This document shows positions 46,143 to 55,780 of a DNA stretch of 64,000 nucleotides, in pieces. Under the pieces are notes generated by a model. That model saw only the letters and a list, made by a program, of their open reading frames with translations, ran no database searches and was not told the DNA's origin. The stretch's first letter is position 1. The number at the start of each line of letters is the position of its first letter. Source of the stretch: Gordoniibacillus kamchatkensis. GTDB taxonomy: Bacteria; Bacillota; Bacilli; Paenibacillales; NBRC-103111. Location: contig NZ_JXAK01000004.1 of the NCBI RefSeq assembly GCF_000829455.1, forward strand, positions 1 through 64,000. The letters run 5' to 3'. Both the position numbers and the translations under genes were made by a program.

Positions 46143-47033
46143 ATGGAGCTTTGGGGAGTTTCGCTGCTGTGGGGAGGAAATTATGTAGCCAGCGCCTACA
46201 TGCTTCGGGATTTTTCGCCGATTCTTTTATCATTTGCCCGATTGGTTGTCATGTCGCTCTTCCTAATATCCGTAGCAGCCGTCAACAAATCGCTCAGACG
46301 CCCGACTTACCGGGAGTGGGGACTGCTGCTGTTCGCTGGAATATTCGGCACGCTGTTCAATCAACTGTTCTATTTCACCGGGCTGCAGTATTCGACTGCG
46401 GGAAACGCTGCGCTGATCGTTGCGCTGTCCCCGATCGCCACGACGCTATTATCGCGCATGTTTCTAAAAGAGGAAATCACGTGGCTGAAATTGTCGGGCG
46501 CCTTCATCGCTCTGCTTGGGGGCGTATGCATCGTGCTGTATGGAGGGAAAACGTTCGGCATATCCAAGGGAGATATTTATTTGCTGTTAGCGATGCTGGG
46601 TATGTCGATCAGCCTGCTGTTCATTCGCAAGCTGACGACCGGCATGACCTCTTATGAGGTAACGATCTATTCGACAGTGATCGGGACGATCTTGATGTCT
46701 CCGGCCGTAGCCTTTGAAGCTTTCCAGGGGCATTTTCATTGGAGCCACGAGGTGCTGACTTGGGTGCTGCTTGTCAGCGTGGCCGTCATCGGCCAAGGCT
46801 TGGCGGGATTTTGGTGGAACCAAGGCATCGCCGTCGTCGGCCCGTCCACGAGCTCGATGTTTATGAACATTCCGCCGTTCGTCGCCATCATCGTCAGCTT
46901 CTTCGTTTTGGGCGATCCGATTCGAGCTGCGCAAGTTGCCGGAGGGATTCTGATTTTGGCTGGCGTCGCGATTTCCAACATAAAGCGTCGACCCTCTCAA
47001 GAATCGAGAAGCCCGGGTGCGGAGATGGTCTGA
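46143..47033 (+). CDS. EamA/DMT family transporter, start probably frameshifted
   Basis: 296 residues with ten helices: LWGVSLLWGGNYVASAYMLR, YFTGLQYSTAGNAALIVALS, LLGGVCIVLYGGK, and the second EamA repeat. The only good ribosome binding site (CAAGGAGAATAAGAGAG) points to an ATG at 46123 which opens MPDRTVLWS in a different frame that ends at once. A single lost base near 46140 would join it to the transporter frame. As it stands the first ATG of the main frame (46143) has no site of its own and may be served only by coupling. Confidence 0.75.
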   Translation: MELWGVSLLWGGNYVASAYMLRDFSPILLSFARLVVMSLFLISVAAVNKSLRRPTYREWGLLLFAGIFGTLFNQLFYFTGLQYSTAGNAALIVALSPIATTLLSRMFLKEEITWLKLSGAFIALLGGVCIVLYGGKTFGISKGDIYLLLAMLGMSISLLFIRKLTTGMTSYEVTIYSTVIGTILMSPAVAFEAFQGHFHWSHEVLTWVLLVSVAVIGQGLAGFWWNQGIAVVGPSTSSMFMNIPPFVAIIVSFFVLGDPIRAAQVAGGILILAGVAISNIKRRPSQESRSPGAEMV

Positions 47034-47238
47034 ATGCGACGGCGCGAGCGTCGTCGTGTCAGCCAAGGAGGGAGTACGATGATGGGGGGGCTGTGACGGC
47101 AGGGCGGACTTCTTCGAAAGATGAAGAAGTTGCTTTGTCGGGGGTTACCGTGTAACTCCCCACAAGTTTGCAGAAATGCGAGAAATGTGTTCAGGATTTG
47201 GATTGCCGAATGCGTTCAAATGAATAAATGTCGCTAGG

Positions 47239-47268
47239 CCCGTACCGTGATGGTGCGGGTTCTTTTTT
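47239..47268 (+). terminator. Terminator of the MerR-MFS-EamA group
   Basis: CCCGTACC with GGTGCGGG (47239-47246 and 47252-47259, one T-G pair), followed by TTCTTTTTTC. Between 47034 and here no gene is seen. Confidence 0.75.
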
Positions 47269-47405
47269 CAGTATTCATTTGTAATTAATGAATGAATTTT
47301 CGGCTTAATTTTAGTACATAGTGGACGTATTGATGATAAGTTGTTTTTTTTATAATGAAGTTGCATCAGAGGAAAAGCTCTACAAAAATAAAGAGGTTAG
47401 CCCAC

Positions 47406-47841
47406 ATGGAAAAAAATAGAAATATCGCGGTTTATCCGGGGAGCTTCGATCCGGTGACTTACGGTCACTTGGACATTATCAGGCGGGCAGCGAAGCTGTT
47501 TGATAAGCTGGTGGTAGCCGTTCTTAACAACAGCAGCAAAAAGCCTTTCTTCACCGCGGAGGAAAGAACGGACATGCTTCGGCGAGTAACGGAAGATTTG
47601 CTTAATGTGCAGATCGATTATTTTCAAGGACTGCTGATTCACTATATGAGCAAGAACGGCATCCCGATCATCGTAAGAGGCTCCGCGCAGTGACAGACTT
47701 TGAATACGAACTGCAAATCGCCACGACCAACCGGAAAATCCAGACTGGTATTGAAACTCTCTTAATGCCCTCCATACCGGAATTTTCCTATTTTAGCTCC
47801 AGTCTTGTGAAGGAAATCGCCAAATATGGAGGCAACGTTCA
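47406..47841 (+). pseudogene. coaD: Second, broken phosphopantetheine adenylyltransferase gene
   Basis: Reads [20 protein letters not shown] (nucleotidyl-transferase HxGH-type motif as TYGH), [34 protein letters not shown]. One base is lost near 47683; the next frame continues [20 protein letters not shown] and [19 protein letters not shown]. At about 47842 homology ends abruptly without the final 20 residues. CoaD catalyses an essential step of CoA synthesis, so a complete copy must exist elsewhere. Preceded by an A-rich leader. Confidence 0.85.
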
Positions 47842-47842
47842 G

Positions 47843-48085
47843 TTTTACCCTTGTCGCTGTGAAAGGCGTGTAAATAATCACTTTCAAATCGATTGGGGAT
47901 TTGGAGGGGATCTTCTCATCAATGTTCATTGAGACTTTCCACCAATTGTTCGCTTGCCCTATAACTCGACCATCTGGACACCATACATATTGATACCATT
48001 GTGGCATAAATGTTTTTAACATGAGAAGGCATCTACGCATATGTCCAGGGGAGCTAACTAATAACATGCGTTTTATTTTTTCCAA
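47843..48085 (-). pseudogene. YdcF/DUF218 family remnant
   Basis: On the minus strand: RMLLVSSPGHMRRCLLMLKT, then WYQYVWCPDGR and NNWWKVSMN, resembling the C-terminal part of YdcF/ElyC (DUF218) proteins, where a conserved SxxxHxxR stretch is typical. The N-terminal nucleotide-binding-like half is missing, and the reading frame runs straight into the broken coaD gene at about 47842. Two truncated genes have been joined tail to tail. Confidence 0.55.
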
Positions 48086-48452
48086 ACCTATGGCTAGATC
48101 AAACCGAGCGAGCTTACATTGACGGAAAACGAAAATTCGCAGAAACCGGAATTACGAAATGATATGAATGAATCGACCGAACATCCGGGAAACGATGATC
48201 AGACTGATGCTTTTCGAGCCGAACAAGAACGCAAACACCTGTAATAGCGCCCATAAAAATTCCCCTACAATAAATCGTCCCGAAAAATGCAAAGAACCCC
48301 CGATCATAAACCCTTAAGCCGGCGCATATTCAAGTAACTGCCGTTCGCGAATCAGGGTTATGATAATGACAATGAACCTGTTACATGTGGCTGTTATAGA
48401 ATTACGAAAATGAAATTTCGCGGAGATTTTTGGCAGTGGGGGTGACTTGGGC
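48086..48452 (+). other. Intergenic region with a weak small ORF
   Basis: A TTG-initiated stretch 48119-48244 reads TENENSQKPELRNDMNESTE and GNDDQTDAFRAEQERKHL, very acidic and polar. It lacks a convincing ribosome binding site and may be a C-terminal remnant. The rest holds no visible gene. GGGGGTGA at 48437 serves the next gene. Confidence 0.35.
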
Positions 48453-50489
48453 ATGTCAAAAGAGGGTCCATCTCAAAACATAGCAGGCGAGATTGACCAA
48501 ATAAAGCATCATTATCTCGTGGGGCGGGATCGGGAAGTCCGGTTATTTTGTGAATGGTTAGCGGGCAATGCCCCGGAAATGCGAATTCTGAATCTTTATG
48601 GTACGGGGGGTGTCGGGAAGAGCTACTTGCTCGATGAATATCGCCGGCTATCCGAGAAGGCTCATGTCTGGTTTTTGTATATTGACAGCCGAGCGTTTCC
48701 TCGGATCCCCTCCGAGTTTTGCACCTACTTGTTGCGGTTGCTTCGTTATCCGATCCCCAAAGCAGACGAAACGCACACGGACATCCGCTTTCTGACAGAA
48801 ATATGCTCATACGAGATGAGGAAAGCTGCGGCACAGGGAAAAATGATCCTCGCCCTGGACACCTTCGAAGAATTCGGAGAAATGGAGACTTGGGTGAGGG
48901 ACGAGTTCCTACCTCATTTAAGTCCGAGTTCTCTAACGATTATTTCAGGGAGACAGCCTCTGCAGGGGGCATGGCTTTCCTCGCCGGGTTGGCAGCAGAT
49001 GATTTGCCGTTTGCAGCTCGCGGATTTGCCTTTTGATGCTGTCAAACAATATTTGGAACGTGCAGGTATAGTTCAAGAAGAATTAATTAGGCATATTTGG
49101 TCCAAAACGTTAGGCCATCCCCTCACCTTATCACTGTTCGCTTCTACTTCGCTGGCTCAAACACAGCTGAAATCCCCGATTCAGAAAGATCAAGAGATTT
49201 TTCCATATGTAGTAAGCATGTGGCTGAAAGAGGTTCCGGATCGCGATATTCGCGAATTAGTTGAGGCTGCGGCGGTTTTGCGCCATTTTAACTTGGAAAC
49301 GTTAGGCTTTATCTTAGAAAAGGAAGTGACAACCGAACAATTTTTGCAGCTGACCGGGTATTCTTTTATCCGCAGGGTTGACCGCGGCTGGTTGCTGCAC
49401 GATTTGCTTCGGGATACGATCGGCCATGAACTGCGCCTGCGCGCGCCGGAATACTACGACAAGCTTTGGAAACGATGTGTGCTGTATTACTATCTCCAAA
49501 TTAAAAAAAAGGCCCAAAAGAAGTCGGTCTCATGGGAAAGCGCGGAATGGGTGTATTATATCGGAGACCGTTTCATTCGCACGTTGTTTTACCAACAATC
49601 CGTTACCTATACGTTAGAGCCGCTTCATCCTTCGAACTGGACCGAAGCCGAACGTTATATCGAAGGCCGCATCCTATCCTCTCAAGATATGTGGATTCGG
49701 CATTCGGACCCGGAGACGAACGAACGATTCGAATATTTCATTGCGGGGGCGGATAGTCTTCTTTGGCTCCGGCATTTTCATATGCCCACCTTGTTCGAGT
49801 TGGATCCGAACAGCGTCAAACTGATTCGCGATGAACAAGGCAAGGTATGCGGCATGGCGGAGATCGTTCCGATCCATGAAGGGACATTGGACTTTTTGCT
49901 GTCCAACCCGCCTTTTTCGTCCTATTTTGCCAGCCTGTCCGAGTTCGGGCTCAATGAACTGAGGACTCCGCGGGAATCCGCCGCCGGGTATTTTATCGCT
50001 TCTATCGATGTAATCGACTACGCCGATTTTTCCATGCGGCAAGCGGCAGGACTCACTTTCATTTCCTGCATGCTGTCCGCCGGTCTGATCGTGACCACCT
50101 CCCCGACGATCCCTTTTTTTCATGTGATTTTTCAAAGCCTGGGATTCGAGAAGACGAAGGACGTCGTTCATTTCGATTACGGCGACCGGCAGCCGACCCC
50201 CTATTTCGTGCTCGATACGAGAGGAAAAAAACGACTGGACTATTTGAACAAAATGATCGCTTCGTTCGGTCTCGCCCAAGACAAAAACGCCGGGGAAAAC
50301 CGGATGCATCTTTTGTCCAAGCGCGAGAGAGACGTGATCGAACTGCTGATCAAAGGCCGCACCAACTCGGAAATTGCCGCTGAGCTTTACTTAAGCGAGG
50401 CGACGGTCAAGAAACACGTCTTCCATATTTTCAGAAAGTTTCAAGTCAATAACCGGGTGGAGCTTATGAATCAGATCAGGGATCGTTAA
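48453..50489 (+). CDS. STAND-type ATPase regulator with LuxR helix-turn-helix
   Basis: 678 residues from ATG 48453, nine bases behind GGGGGTGA (a TTG at 48447 is the alternative). P-loop GTGGVGKS near residue 54, Walker B MILALDTFEEF, and a winged region with VEAAAVLRHF follow, like MalT-type ATPases. The middle (about 430-600) contains a GNAT-like or PAS-like region of no clear class. The C-terminus is a LuxR-type helix-turn-helix: LSKRERDVIELLIKGRTNSE and LYLSEATVKKHVFHIF. It likely senses a signal and activates nearby genes; the next two genes, both cell-surface, are candidates. Confidence 0.85.
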   Translation: MSKEGPSQNIAGEIDQIKHHYLVGRDREVRLFCEWLAGNAPEMRILNLYGTGGVGKSYLLDEYRRLSEKAHVWFLYIDSRAFPRIPSEFCTYLLRLLRYPIPKADETHTDIRFLTEICSYEMRKAAAQGKMILALDTFEEFGEMETWVRDEFLPHLSPSSLTIISGRQPLQGAWLSSPGWQQMICRLQLADLPFDAVKQYLERAGIVQEELIRHIWSKTLGHPLTLSLFASTSLAQTQLKSPIQKDQEIFPYVVSMWLKEVPDRDIRELVEAAAVLRHFNLETLGFILEKEVTTEQFLQLTGYSFIRRVDRGWLLHDLLRDTIGHELRLRAPEYYDKLWKRCVLYYYLQIKKKAQKKSVSWESAEWVYYIGDRFIRTLFYQQSVTYTLEPLHPSNWTEAERYIEGRILSSQDMWIRHSDPETNERFEYFIAGADSLLWLRHFHMPTLFELDPNSVKLIRDEQGKVCGMAEIVPIHEGTLDFLLSNPPFSSYFASLSEFGLNELRTPRESAAGYFIASIDVIDYADFSMRQAAGLTFISCMLSAGLIVTTSPTIPFFHVIFQSLGFEKTKDVVHFDYGDRQPTPYFVLDTRGKKRLDYLNKMIASFGLAQDKNAGENRMHLLSKRERDVIELLIKGRTNSEIAAELYLSEATVKKHVFHIFRKFQVNNRVELMNQIRDR

Positions 50490-50601
50490 AAGTATCCTGC
50501 TGGATTGCAACTAAATTACAACTTTCGGATAATGTTGGCCGGATCGCACATGCAGGTACACTTAGAGTGATCAAAATTCATTTAAGGACGGTGATTGAGG
50601 A

Positions 50602-51360
50602 ATGAAGATTTTAAAAAAGAAACCGGTCACGATCATTCTGGTTGCAGCCGGCATGCTATCCAGCTCTCTCGGGTCCGCATATGCGGCCGCTAATCTGGAG
50701 CCCATTAACGCATTTTTCAACCGGGGCGTTTCCTTCGTATTGAACGGGGAAAGATGGCAGCCTAAAGACACAACCGGGGAAGCGCTCAGCCCAATTTTTT
50801 ATAACGGCTCCAACTATTTGCCGGTGCGGGCTTTGGCGGAAGCGCTCAAAATACCAATTGAATTCGACGGCGCCAATCAAATCATCTATATCGGCAACAA
50901 ACTCGCGGCAAAAACGCCGATATTCGCCATGCCGATGGAAATTGACAATATCTACGTGACTTCGACCAAAAGCCCCAAAGAAACGCTGGTGAACGGAAAG
51001 CAATACGGGCAAATTATGAAAATCGACCAGTATGGGGACATTTACTTTACTACTAACCGTCAATACAAACGTCTTGTTCTGGATGCAGCGGTCGTAAGTC
51101 CGGGGGAGCATGAAGTGGAGGTTTCGCTTTATAACGCTTCCGACCTGGCTTCGAACACAGCCGATACCGTTCTGGACATGCACACGGTGAGCCCTGAAGA
51201 TAAGGTGAAGCAGCTTGTGTTCAATGTAGAAGGTCTGGAGAAGATCAAAATCCATGTGCAAAGTCATAATCTGAACCCGTATATTTATGCGAGAATTTTA
51301 GACACATCCTTCTTTGATAATGGAGATCCAGCCGCCGGAAGCAGCTCGGGTAGCAAATAA
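50602..51360 (+). CDS. Secreted protein with copper-amine-oxidase-like stalk domain
   Basis: 252 residues with signal peptide about 1-29 ending AYAA. The stalk-domain pattern of Paenibacillus surface proteins is seen at about 40-100: VSFVLNGERWQPKDTTGEAL, IFYNGSNYLPVRALAEALKI, IEFDGANQIIYIG. The C-terminal half is beta-rich (about 125-240) and may be a carbohydrate-binding-like fold. Gene starts 112 bp behind the LuxR-type regulator and 35 bp ahead of an SLH protein, so the latter two probably form an operon. Confidence 0.8.
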   Translation: MKILKKKPVTIILVAAGMLSSSLGSAYAAANLEPINAFFNRGVSFVLNGERWQPKDTTGEALSPIFYNGSNYLPVRALAEALKIPIEFDGANQIIYIGNKLAAKTPIFAMPMEIDNIYVTSTKSPKETLVNGKQYGQIMKIDQYGDIYFTTNRQYKRLVLDAAVVSPGEHEVEVSLYNASDLASNTADTVLDMHTVSPEDKVKQLVFNVEGLEKIKIHVQSHNLNPYIYARILDTSFFDNGDPAAGSSSGSK

Positions 51361-51394
51361 ACGATAGGCTTACAGACTCGAGAGGAGAGTCTAC

Positions 51395-53146
51395 ATGACC
51401 ATCCGGTTCAAATTCCTTCCGCTTGCCGTCGCCATCCTGCTTACGGTATGCGCAGTGTGGCCGGCGAGAGCGGCTAAAGCCGCCTATTTAACTGAGTTCA
51501 ACATAGATACAAAGGGAAAAAATTATTTAATTGCAGGTATGGAGTACAAGGTGTCCTTCCGGGACGATGCTCATTTTACGACTAAAAAAAAGATAGAATT
51601 GAGCTTCAGCACGGTAATAAATAAGTATACATTTAGCCTTTTCCAAGCCCCTTACTCCTTGTTAAAAGATGGTACGCTTCGTTTCACAATTCCTTATGAT
51701 TCTATGATTACAAATGCAGCTGTTGGTCTTCATGTTTCTTTTTATCCGATTCTCGGCGAGTCAACAAGAGACAATTCGTATTCAGCTTCGATGCCCGTAT
51801 ATCAACCGATGGATCCGTCCGACTTGGAAGCGATCGCGAACGATGACGGCACGGTCACCTTGAATTGGTACGATAATTCCAATATGGAGTCCCAATATGT
51901 CATAACACGGTCCGGGCCTGATGGAGATAAACAATTCACAGTCGATAATACGATGGGCACTGTCGGTCCGCTTACGTTTACGGACAAGACGACGAATAAG
52001 GACAAAGATACCATCTACATGTACAAATTGAATATGATGATCGATATAGGAATGTTCCAGGGTACTGGATTTCAATATGAGCCGGTGAATGTATATAGGC
52101 TAGTAAAGACAAAAGCGCCTGCTAAGGAATTCAAAATCGATCCCACGTCCGTGCCTAAGCTTCCTGATCTCAGCAATACAATCACCAAGCCGACTCTGAA
52201 AGATTTGATCGTCAGAAAAGACCTTGTCTTGAACAACAGTAATACGTATCAACATATCGTGGATCAGTTGAATAAGGAAGGCAAGGTTATACCCGGTGTC
52301 GACAATGATCTGGTTCCGGTGACGAGCGTCAAGCTGGGCTCGAAGTCGCTTTCAATTCAACCGGGCGATCAAGTGGCTCTCATCTCTACGGTCGTACCGG
52401 ATAATGCCGCTAACAAAAAAGTTTCGTGGGAGAGCAGCAACCCCGCCGTCGCCAAGGTAGACAATGACGGGAAAGTAACCGGCGTTACGCCCGGTACGGC
52501 GAAGATTACGGTGAAAACAGACGAGGGCGGGTTCGTTGCGGTATGTATAGCAACGGTCAACGAACCTGCAGCAGAGCTTGCAGGCAACATCCATGAGGAC
52601 GAGAATAAATTAACGGACATCGCCGATCATCCCGCCAAAGCTGAAATCATGACTGCAGTGGATCTCGGTATCGTATCCGGTTATACGGATCATACGTTTA
52701 AGCCGGAGCGGAACATATCGCGAGCCGAATTTGCTGTGATGCTGATGAAGGCGATAAGCACGAATGTAGCGGTAGATGCTCTTGCATTCAATGATAAGGA
52801 CAAAATCGAGGAATGGGCCGCCGCTCCGATTGCCAAGGCGGTCAAACTCGGCATCATAACCGGCTACAGCGACGGCACATTCAGACCAGACGCGAACATC
52901 ACGCACGCAGAGATGATCGCGATGGTGGTGCGCGCTTCGAGTCTAACGCCGGATGCTGCGGCGAAGACAACATTCGCGGATGACTCGGACATCCCGGACT
53001 GGGCAAGGCCGGCGGTCGCCACCGCTCAGCTTAACGGGATCATCATCGTCGGCGGCAAGCCGAACGATAAGTTCGCTCCAGGACAACTGTCTACCCGAGC
53101 GGAAGCCGCAAGCGCGATTATCAAAATGTTGGCGGTTAAGAAATAA
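51395..53146 (+). CDS. SLH surface protein with Ig-like domain
   Basis: 583 residues; signal peptide about 1-29 (ARAAKAA). A beta-rich region of no clear class to about 140, a fibronectin-like domain at 143-230 (DLEAIANDDGTVTLNWYDNS), a helix-rich linker, a Big2 Ig-like domain at 308-392 (SLSIQPGDQVALISTVVPDN, TPGTAKITVK), then three SLH motifs at 405-583 (GIVSGYTDHTFKPERNISRA, FRPDANITHAEM). Anchored to wall polysaccharide. AGAGGAGAG ribosome binding site. Its SLH domains are more distant from the pair at 36164 and 40711. Confidence 0.88.
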   Translation: MTIRFKFLPLAVAILLTVCAVWPARAAKAAYLTEFNIDTKGKNYLIAGMEYKVSFRDDAHFTTKKKIELSFSTVINKYTFSLFQAPYSLLKDGTLRFTIPYDSMITNAAVGLHVSFYPILGESTRDNSYSASMPVYQPMDPSDLEAIANDDGTVTLNWYDNSNMESQYVITRSGPDGDKQFTVDNTMGTVGPLTFTDKTTNKDKDTIYMYKLNMMIDIGMFQGTGFQYEPVNVYRLVKTKAPAKEFKIDPTSVPKLPDLSNTITKPTLKDLIVRKDLVLNNSNTYQHIVDQLNKEGKVIPGVDNDLVPVTSVKLGSKSLSIQPGDQVALISTVVPDNAANKKVSWESSNPAVAKVDNDGKVTGVTPGTAKITVKTDEGGFVAVCIATVNEPAAELAGNIHEDENKLTDIADHPAKAEIMTAVDLGIVSGYTDHTFKPERNISRAEFAVMLMKAISTNVAVDALAFNDKDKIEEWAAAPIAKAVKLGIITGYSDGTFRPDANITHAEMIAMVVRASSLTPDAAAKTTFADDSDIPDWARPAVATAQLNGIIIVGGKPNDKFAPGQLSTRAEAASAIIKMLAVKK

Positions 53147-53403
53147 GCAACGAATCAAAGAGGTAACCTTCAAGGGGATCCAAGCGGTCCCCCATTTCAC
53201 GGCATTTATGCGGAGCAGCCGCTGTGGGAAAATATAAAGTGGATGCATTAGATCATCGCTTTCCATCTTGGGAAAAAGAGCGAATGACTGATCGATATCC
53301 GCTTGCGATTTCGCCCGGTTTGTTTGGCGAATGGGTGAAGTAGATGTTGAATGAAAAGAAGCGATAAGATATAATAAAAAGAAAATCATTGACCGCGAGC
53401 CGA
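53147..53403 (+). other. Intergenic region with a 3' gene remnant
   Basis: An open stretch near 53205-53343 reads KYKVDALDHRFPSWEKERMT and RYPLAISPGLFGEWVK to a stop, without start. Likely the end of a lost gene. Not recognised. Confidence 0.4.
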
Positions 53404-53440
53404 GCGCTCCTCGTCCCTATTGGATGAGGGCGTTTTTTAT
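53404..53440 (+). terminator. Terminator before the MFS gene
   Basis: CCTCGTC and GATGAGG (one G-T pair) extended by CGCT/GGCG, followed by TTTTTTATTTT. Confidence 0.65.
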
Positions 53441-53465
53441 TTTATTGATTAGGAGCTTAATGTTG

Positions 53466-55013
53466 ATGGTAGCGAAAAGAGGTCATTTGAAATTTACTGT
53501 TGCGGGGTTACTAATGGTGATCCTGATGGCATCAATGGATAATACGATTCTATCCACCGCAATGGGCACCATAGTTTCCGATCTTGGGGGACTCGACAAG
53601 TTCATATGGGTCACTTCGGCATATATGGTCACCGAGATGGCAGGCATGCCAATATTCGGCAAGCTATCTGATATGTATGGGCGCAAACGATTCTTTATTT
53701 TCGGTTTAATCATGTTTTTGATCGGTTCAATTTTGTGTGGCACGGCGCATAGCATCGTTCAATTGAGCATATACCGGGCCATTCAGGGGGTCGGCGGTGG
53801 GGCGTTGATTCCGATCGCGTTCACGATTATGTTCGAACTGTTCCCTCCACAAAAACGCGGGCAAATGAGCGGTTTGTTCGGTGGGGCGTTCAGTCTTTCA
53901 AGTATTTTTGGACCACTGCTAGGGGCTTATATTACAGATTATATCGGATGGCATTGGGTGTTTTTCATCAACCTGCCGCTTGGTTTTTTGGCTTTGTTGT
54001 TGGTTGTACTTTTCTACCGCGAGTTGCATAAGCACTCCAGACAAAAAATCGATTGGGCGGGTGCGGGTACATTAGTTGGTGCTGTCATATGCTTGATGTT
54101 CGCTTTGGAAATGGGGGGCAGCGAATACGCTTGGGATTCAAGCGTCATCATTGGTTTATTTGCCGTGTTTGCCATCCTATCGAGCGTGTTTCTATACGTG
54201 GAAACGAAAGCGGTGGCACCGTTCATCTCGTTCGAGATGTTCCATAAGCGACTCTATGCCACAAGCAATCTCGTTGGGATGTTTTCCGGCGTCAGTTTCA
54301 TCGTCGCTACCGTGTATATTCCGATTTTTGTTCAGGGAGTAATGGGAGGTTCAGCAAAAAACACAGGGATGGTTCTGCTGCCGATGATGCTGGGCAGTAC
54401 GGTGTCCGCACGTTTGGGGGGATATGCTGCAAGCAAAACCAGCTATCGAAACATCGTCATCGTGTTCTTCTTCATTTTTGTGACGGGAATTGGGCTACTG
54501 GGGACTTTGTCTCCGGAAACGACAGGCTTTACGATAACGCTGTATATGCTCATGATCGGACTGGGTATAGGCGCTTCTTTTTCGGTTTTGGAAATGGCGG
54601 CGATTCATCACTTTGATTCACGGCAACGCGCTTCGGCTATATCGACGATGGCTTTTCTGCGGCAAATGGTCATGACTATAGGCATTACGGTGTTCGGAAT
54701 CATTCAAAGGACTGACTTTACGAATAAATTGACCGATACGATTGAGGAAGCTGGACACGGATCGCACGGTGGGACCCTCTGGGATCAACGCGCTATGCTA
54801 ACACCTGAAACACGCGCTGCAATCCCTGCTCCGCTTCTTGAAAAAATGATCGGCGCATTGTCTACGTCCATTACCCATACCTTCTTGTGGGCAATGATTC
54901 CAGCCCTGTTATCGCTTGCCGCAGCATGCCTCATGAGTAACGATCGAATGGCGACATTGATAAAAGACGGTGCTCAGAAAAAGCACCGAAATCGTAACGT
55001 GTGCTTATACTGA
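53466..55013 (+). CDS. MFS multidrug transporter, DHA2 (14-TM) family
   Basis: 515 residues from ATG 53466, ten bases behind AGGAG. Motifs: ASMDNTILSTAMGTIVSDLG in helix 1, motif A LSDMYGRKRFFIFG, motif C region FGGAFSLSSIFGPLLGAYIT. Close to EmrB/QacA-like exporters. Transcribed alone with no adjacent regulator. It probably exports lipophilic compounds or antibiotics by proton exchange. Confidence 0.9.
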   Translation: MVAKRGHLKFTVAGLLMVILMASMDNTILSTAMGTIVSDLGGLDKFIWVTSAYMVTEMAGMPIFGKLSDMYGRKRFFIFGLIMFLIGSILCGTAHSIVQLSIYRAIQGVGGGALIPIAFTIMFELFPPQKRGQMSGLFGGAFSLSSIFGPLLGAYITDYIGWHWVFFINLPLGFLALLLVVLFYRELHKHSRQKIDWAGAGTLVGAVICLMFALEMGGSEYAWDSSVIIGLFAVFAILSSVFLYVETKAVAPFISFEMFHKRLYATSNLVGMFSGVSFIVATVYIPIFVQGVMGGSAKNTGMVLLPMMLGSTVSARLGGYAASKTSYRNIVIVFFFIFVTGIGLLGTLSPETTGFTITLYMLMIGLGIGASFSVLEMAAIHHFDSRQRASAISTMAFLRQMVMTIGITVFGIIQRTDFTNKLTDTIEEAGHGSHGGTLWDQRAMLTPETRAAIPAPLLEKMIGALSTSITHTFLWAMIPALLSLAAACLMSNDRMATLIKDGAQKKHRNRNVCLY

Positions 55014-55557
55014 ATCCCTATTCGTATCTGCGGCGGCGGCAAAGAAATGCTTCAAGTGTCATAGACGACCCTCTCCGATTCCGAAACTATACCATTCAAA
55101 AAGATGTGTGTCTTTTTACAACCCTAGTTCCTTCGCACCTTCTACCGTTCGTACCTTCTTCCTATTTTCTCTTTTTATGTTTGTGACGAATCATTGAAGC
55201 TGCCAAAGTTGCCTTACAAGCAGCGCGGCATGACTCAAAGATAATGAAAAAAAGTCGATAATTATTCGTTCTTTTGTAAAGGAGAGACGATCAGGATAAA
55301 CCCGATTTCTCGCTTTATTTTTTTCGGCTTAAGGGAGGAGATAGAGATATGGGGGATGCTGGAAGATCGATACAAATGGCCGCAGTGAAAGGAAAGGTCA
55401 ACGCCCTCCTGAAATGAAAGCTGTCTGTCAGCTATATGTGTCAACATTTTATAAGGGTTAATCTACTCTGCATGCTCCCCAAGAAGGGCGACATTCCGTG
55501 GTGCAACAAGGTCGTTGGGATCAGACTAACGGTAGGCCCCATGCCCTGCCGGGTATT
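55014..55557 (+). other. Intergenic region without recognised gene
   Basis: About 540 bp of mixed sequence with no convincing coding frame, ribosome binding site or terminator. Probably decayed DNA upstream of the arsR-type promoter. Confidence 0.4.
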
Positions 55558-55558
55558 T

Positions 55559-55620
55559 AAAATGGTGTTGACACGACACTAAATGGTGTCATATAATCAA
55601 GTGGACACCAAATGGTGTCC
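55559..55620 (+). promoter_or_regulatory. Consensus promoter with tandem ArsR-type operators
   Basis: TTGACA (55568-55573) and TATAAT (55592-55597) with 18 bp between them, both perfect. The spacer holds GACACTAAATGGTGTC (55575-55590), and a second palindrome GGACACCAAATGGTGTCC lies at 55603-55620, 28 bp downstream, over the start site. A half site (AAATGGTGT) precedes the -35. A bound ArsR dimer would block polymerase. The ArsR gene begins at 55781. Confidence 0.8.
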
Positions 55621-55668
55621 CATATCGGTTAGTCAGTTGAAAAGTTGAGAAACATAAGGAGGAAATTA

Positions 55669-55701
55669 GTGAGTCAAATAATCGGAGCCGAAGACTTTTA
55701 A
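55669..55701 (+). other. Ten-residue leader ORF or truncated gene start
   Basis: A strong AAGGAGG precedes GTGAGTCAAATAATC, encoding MSQIIGAEDF and a stop. It may be a leader peptide in the 5' region of the arsR transcript, or the beginning of a deleted gene. Confidence 0.35.
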
Positions 55702-55780
55702 GAAAAGGGAAGGTAAAGATTGGCCCTTCAAACCAACAATAGATTTCTATTTCAGAAAGATAAAGTTTGGGAGGGGTACT

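Noticed and set aside
47034-47160. Small ORF after the EamA gene
   Set aside because: Only a shadow frame with repeated GC pairs; no start site or family pattern.
55481-55558. Possible structured RNA or riboswitch before the arsR promoter
   Set aside because: No conserved fold was recognised and the segment lies upstream of the promoter, not in the transcript.
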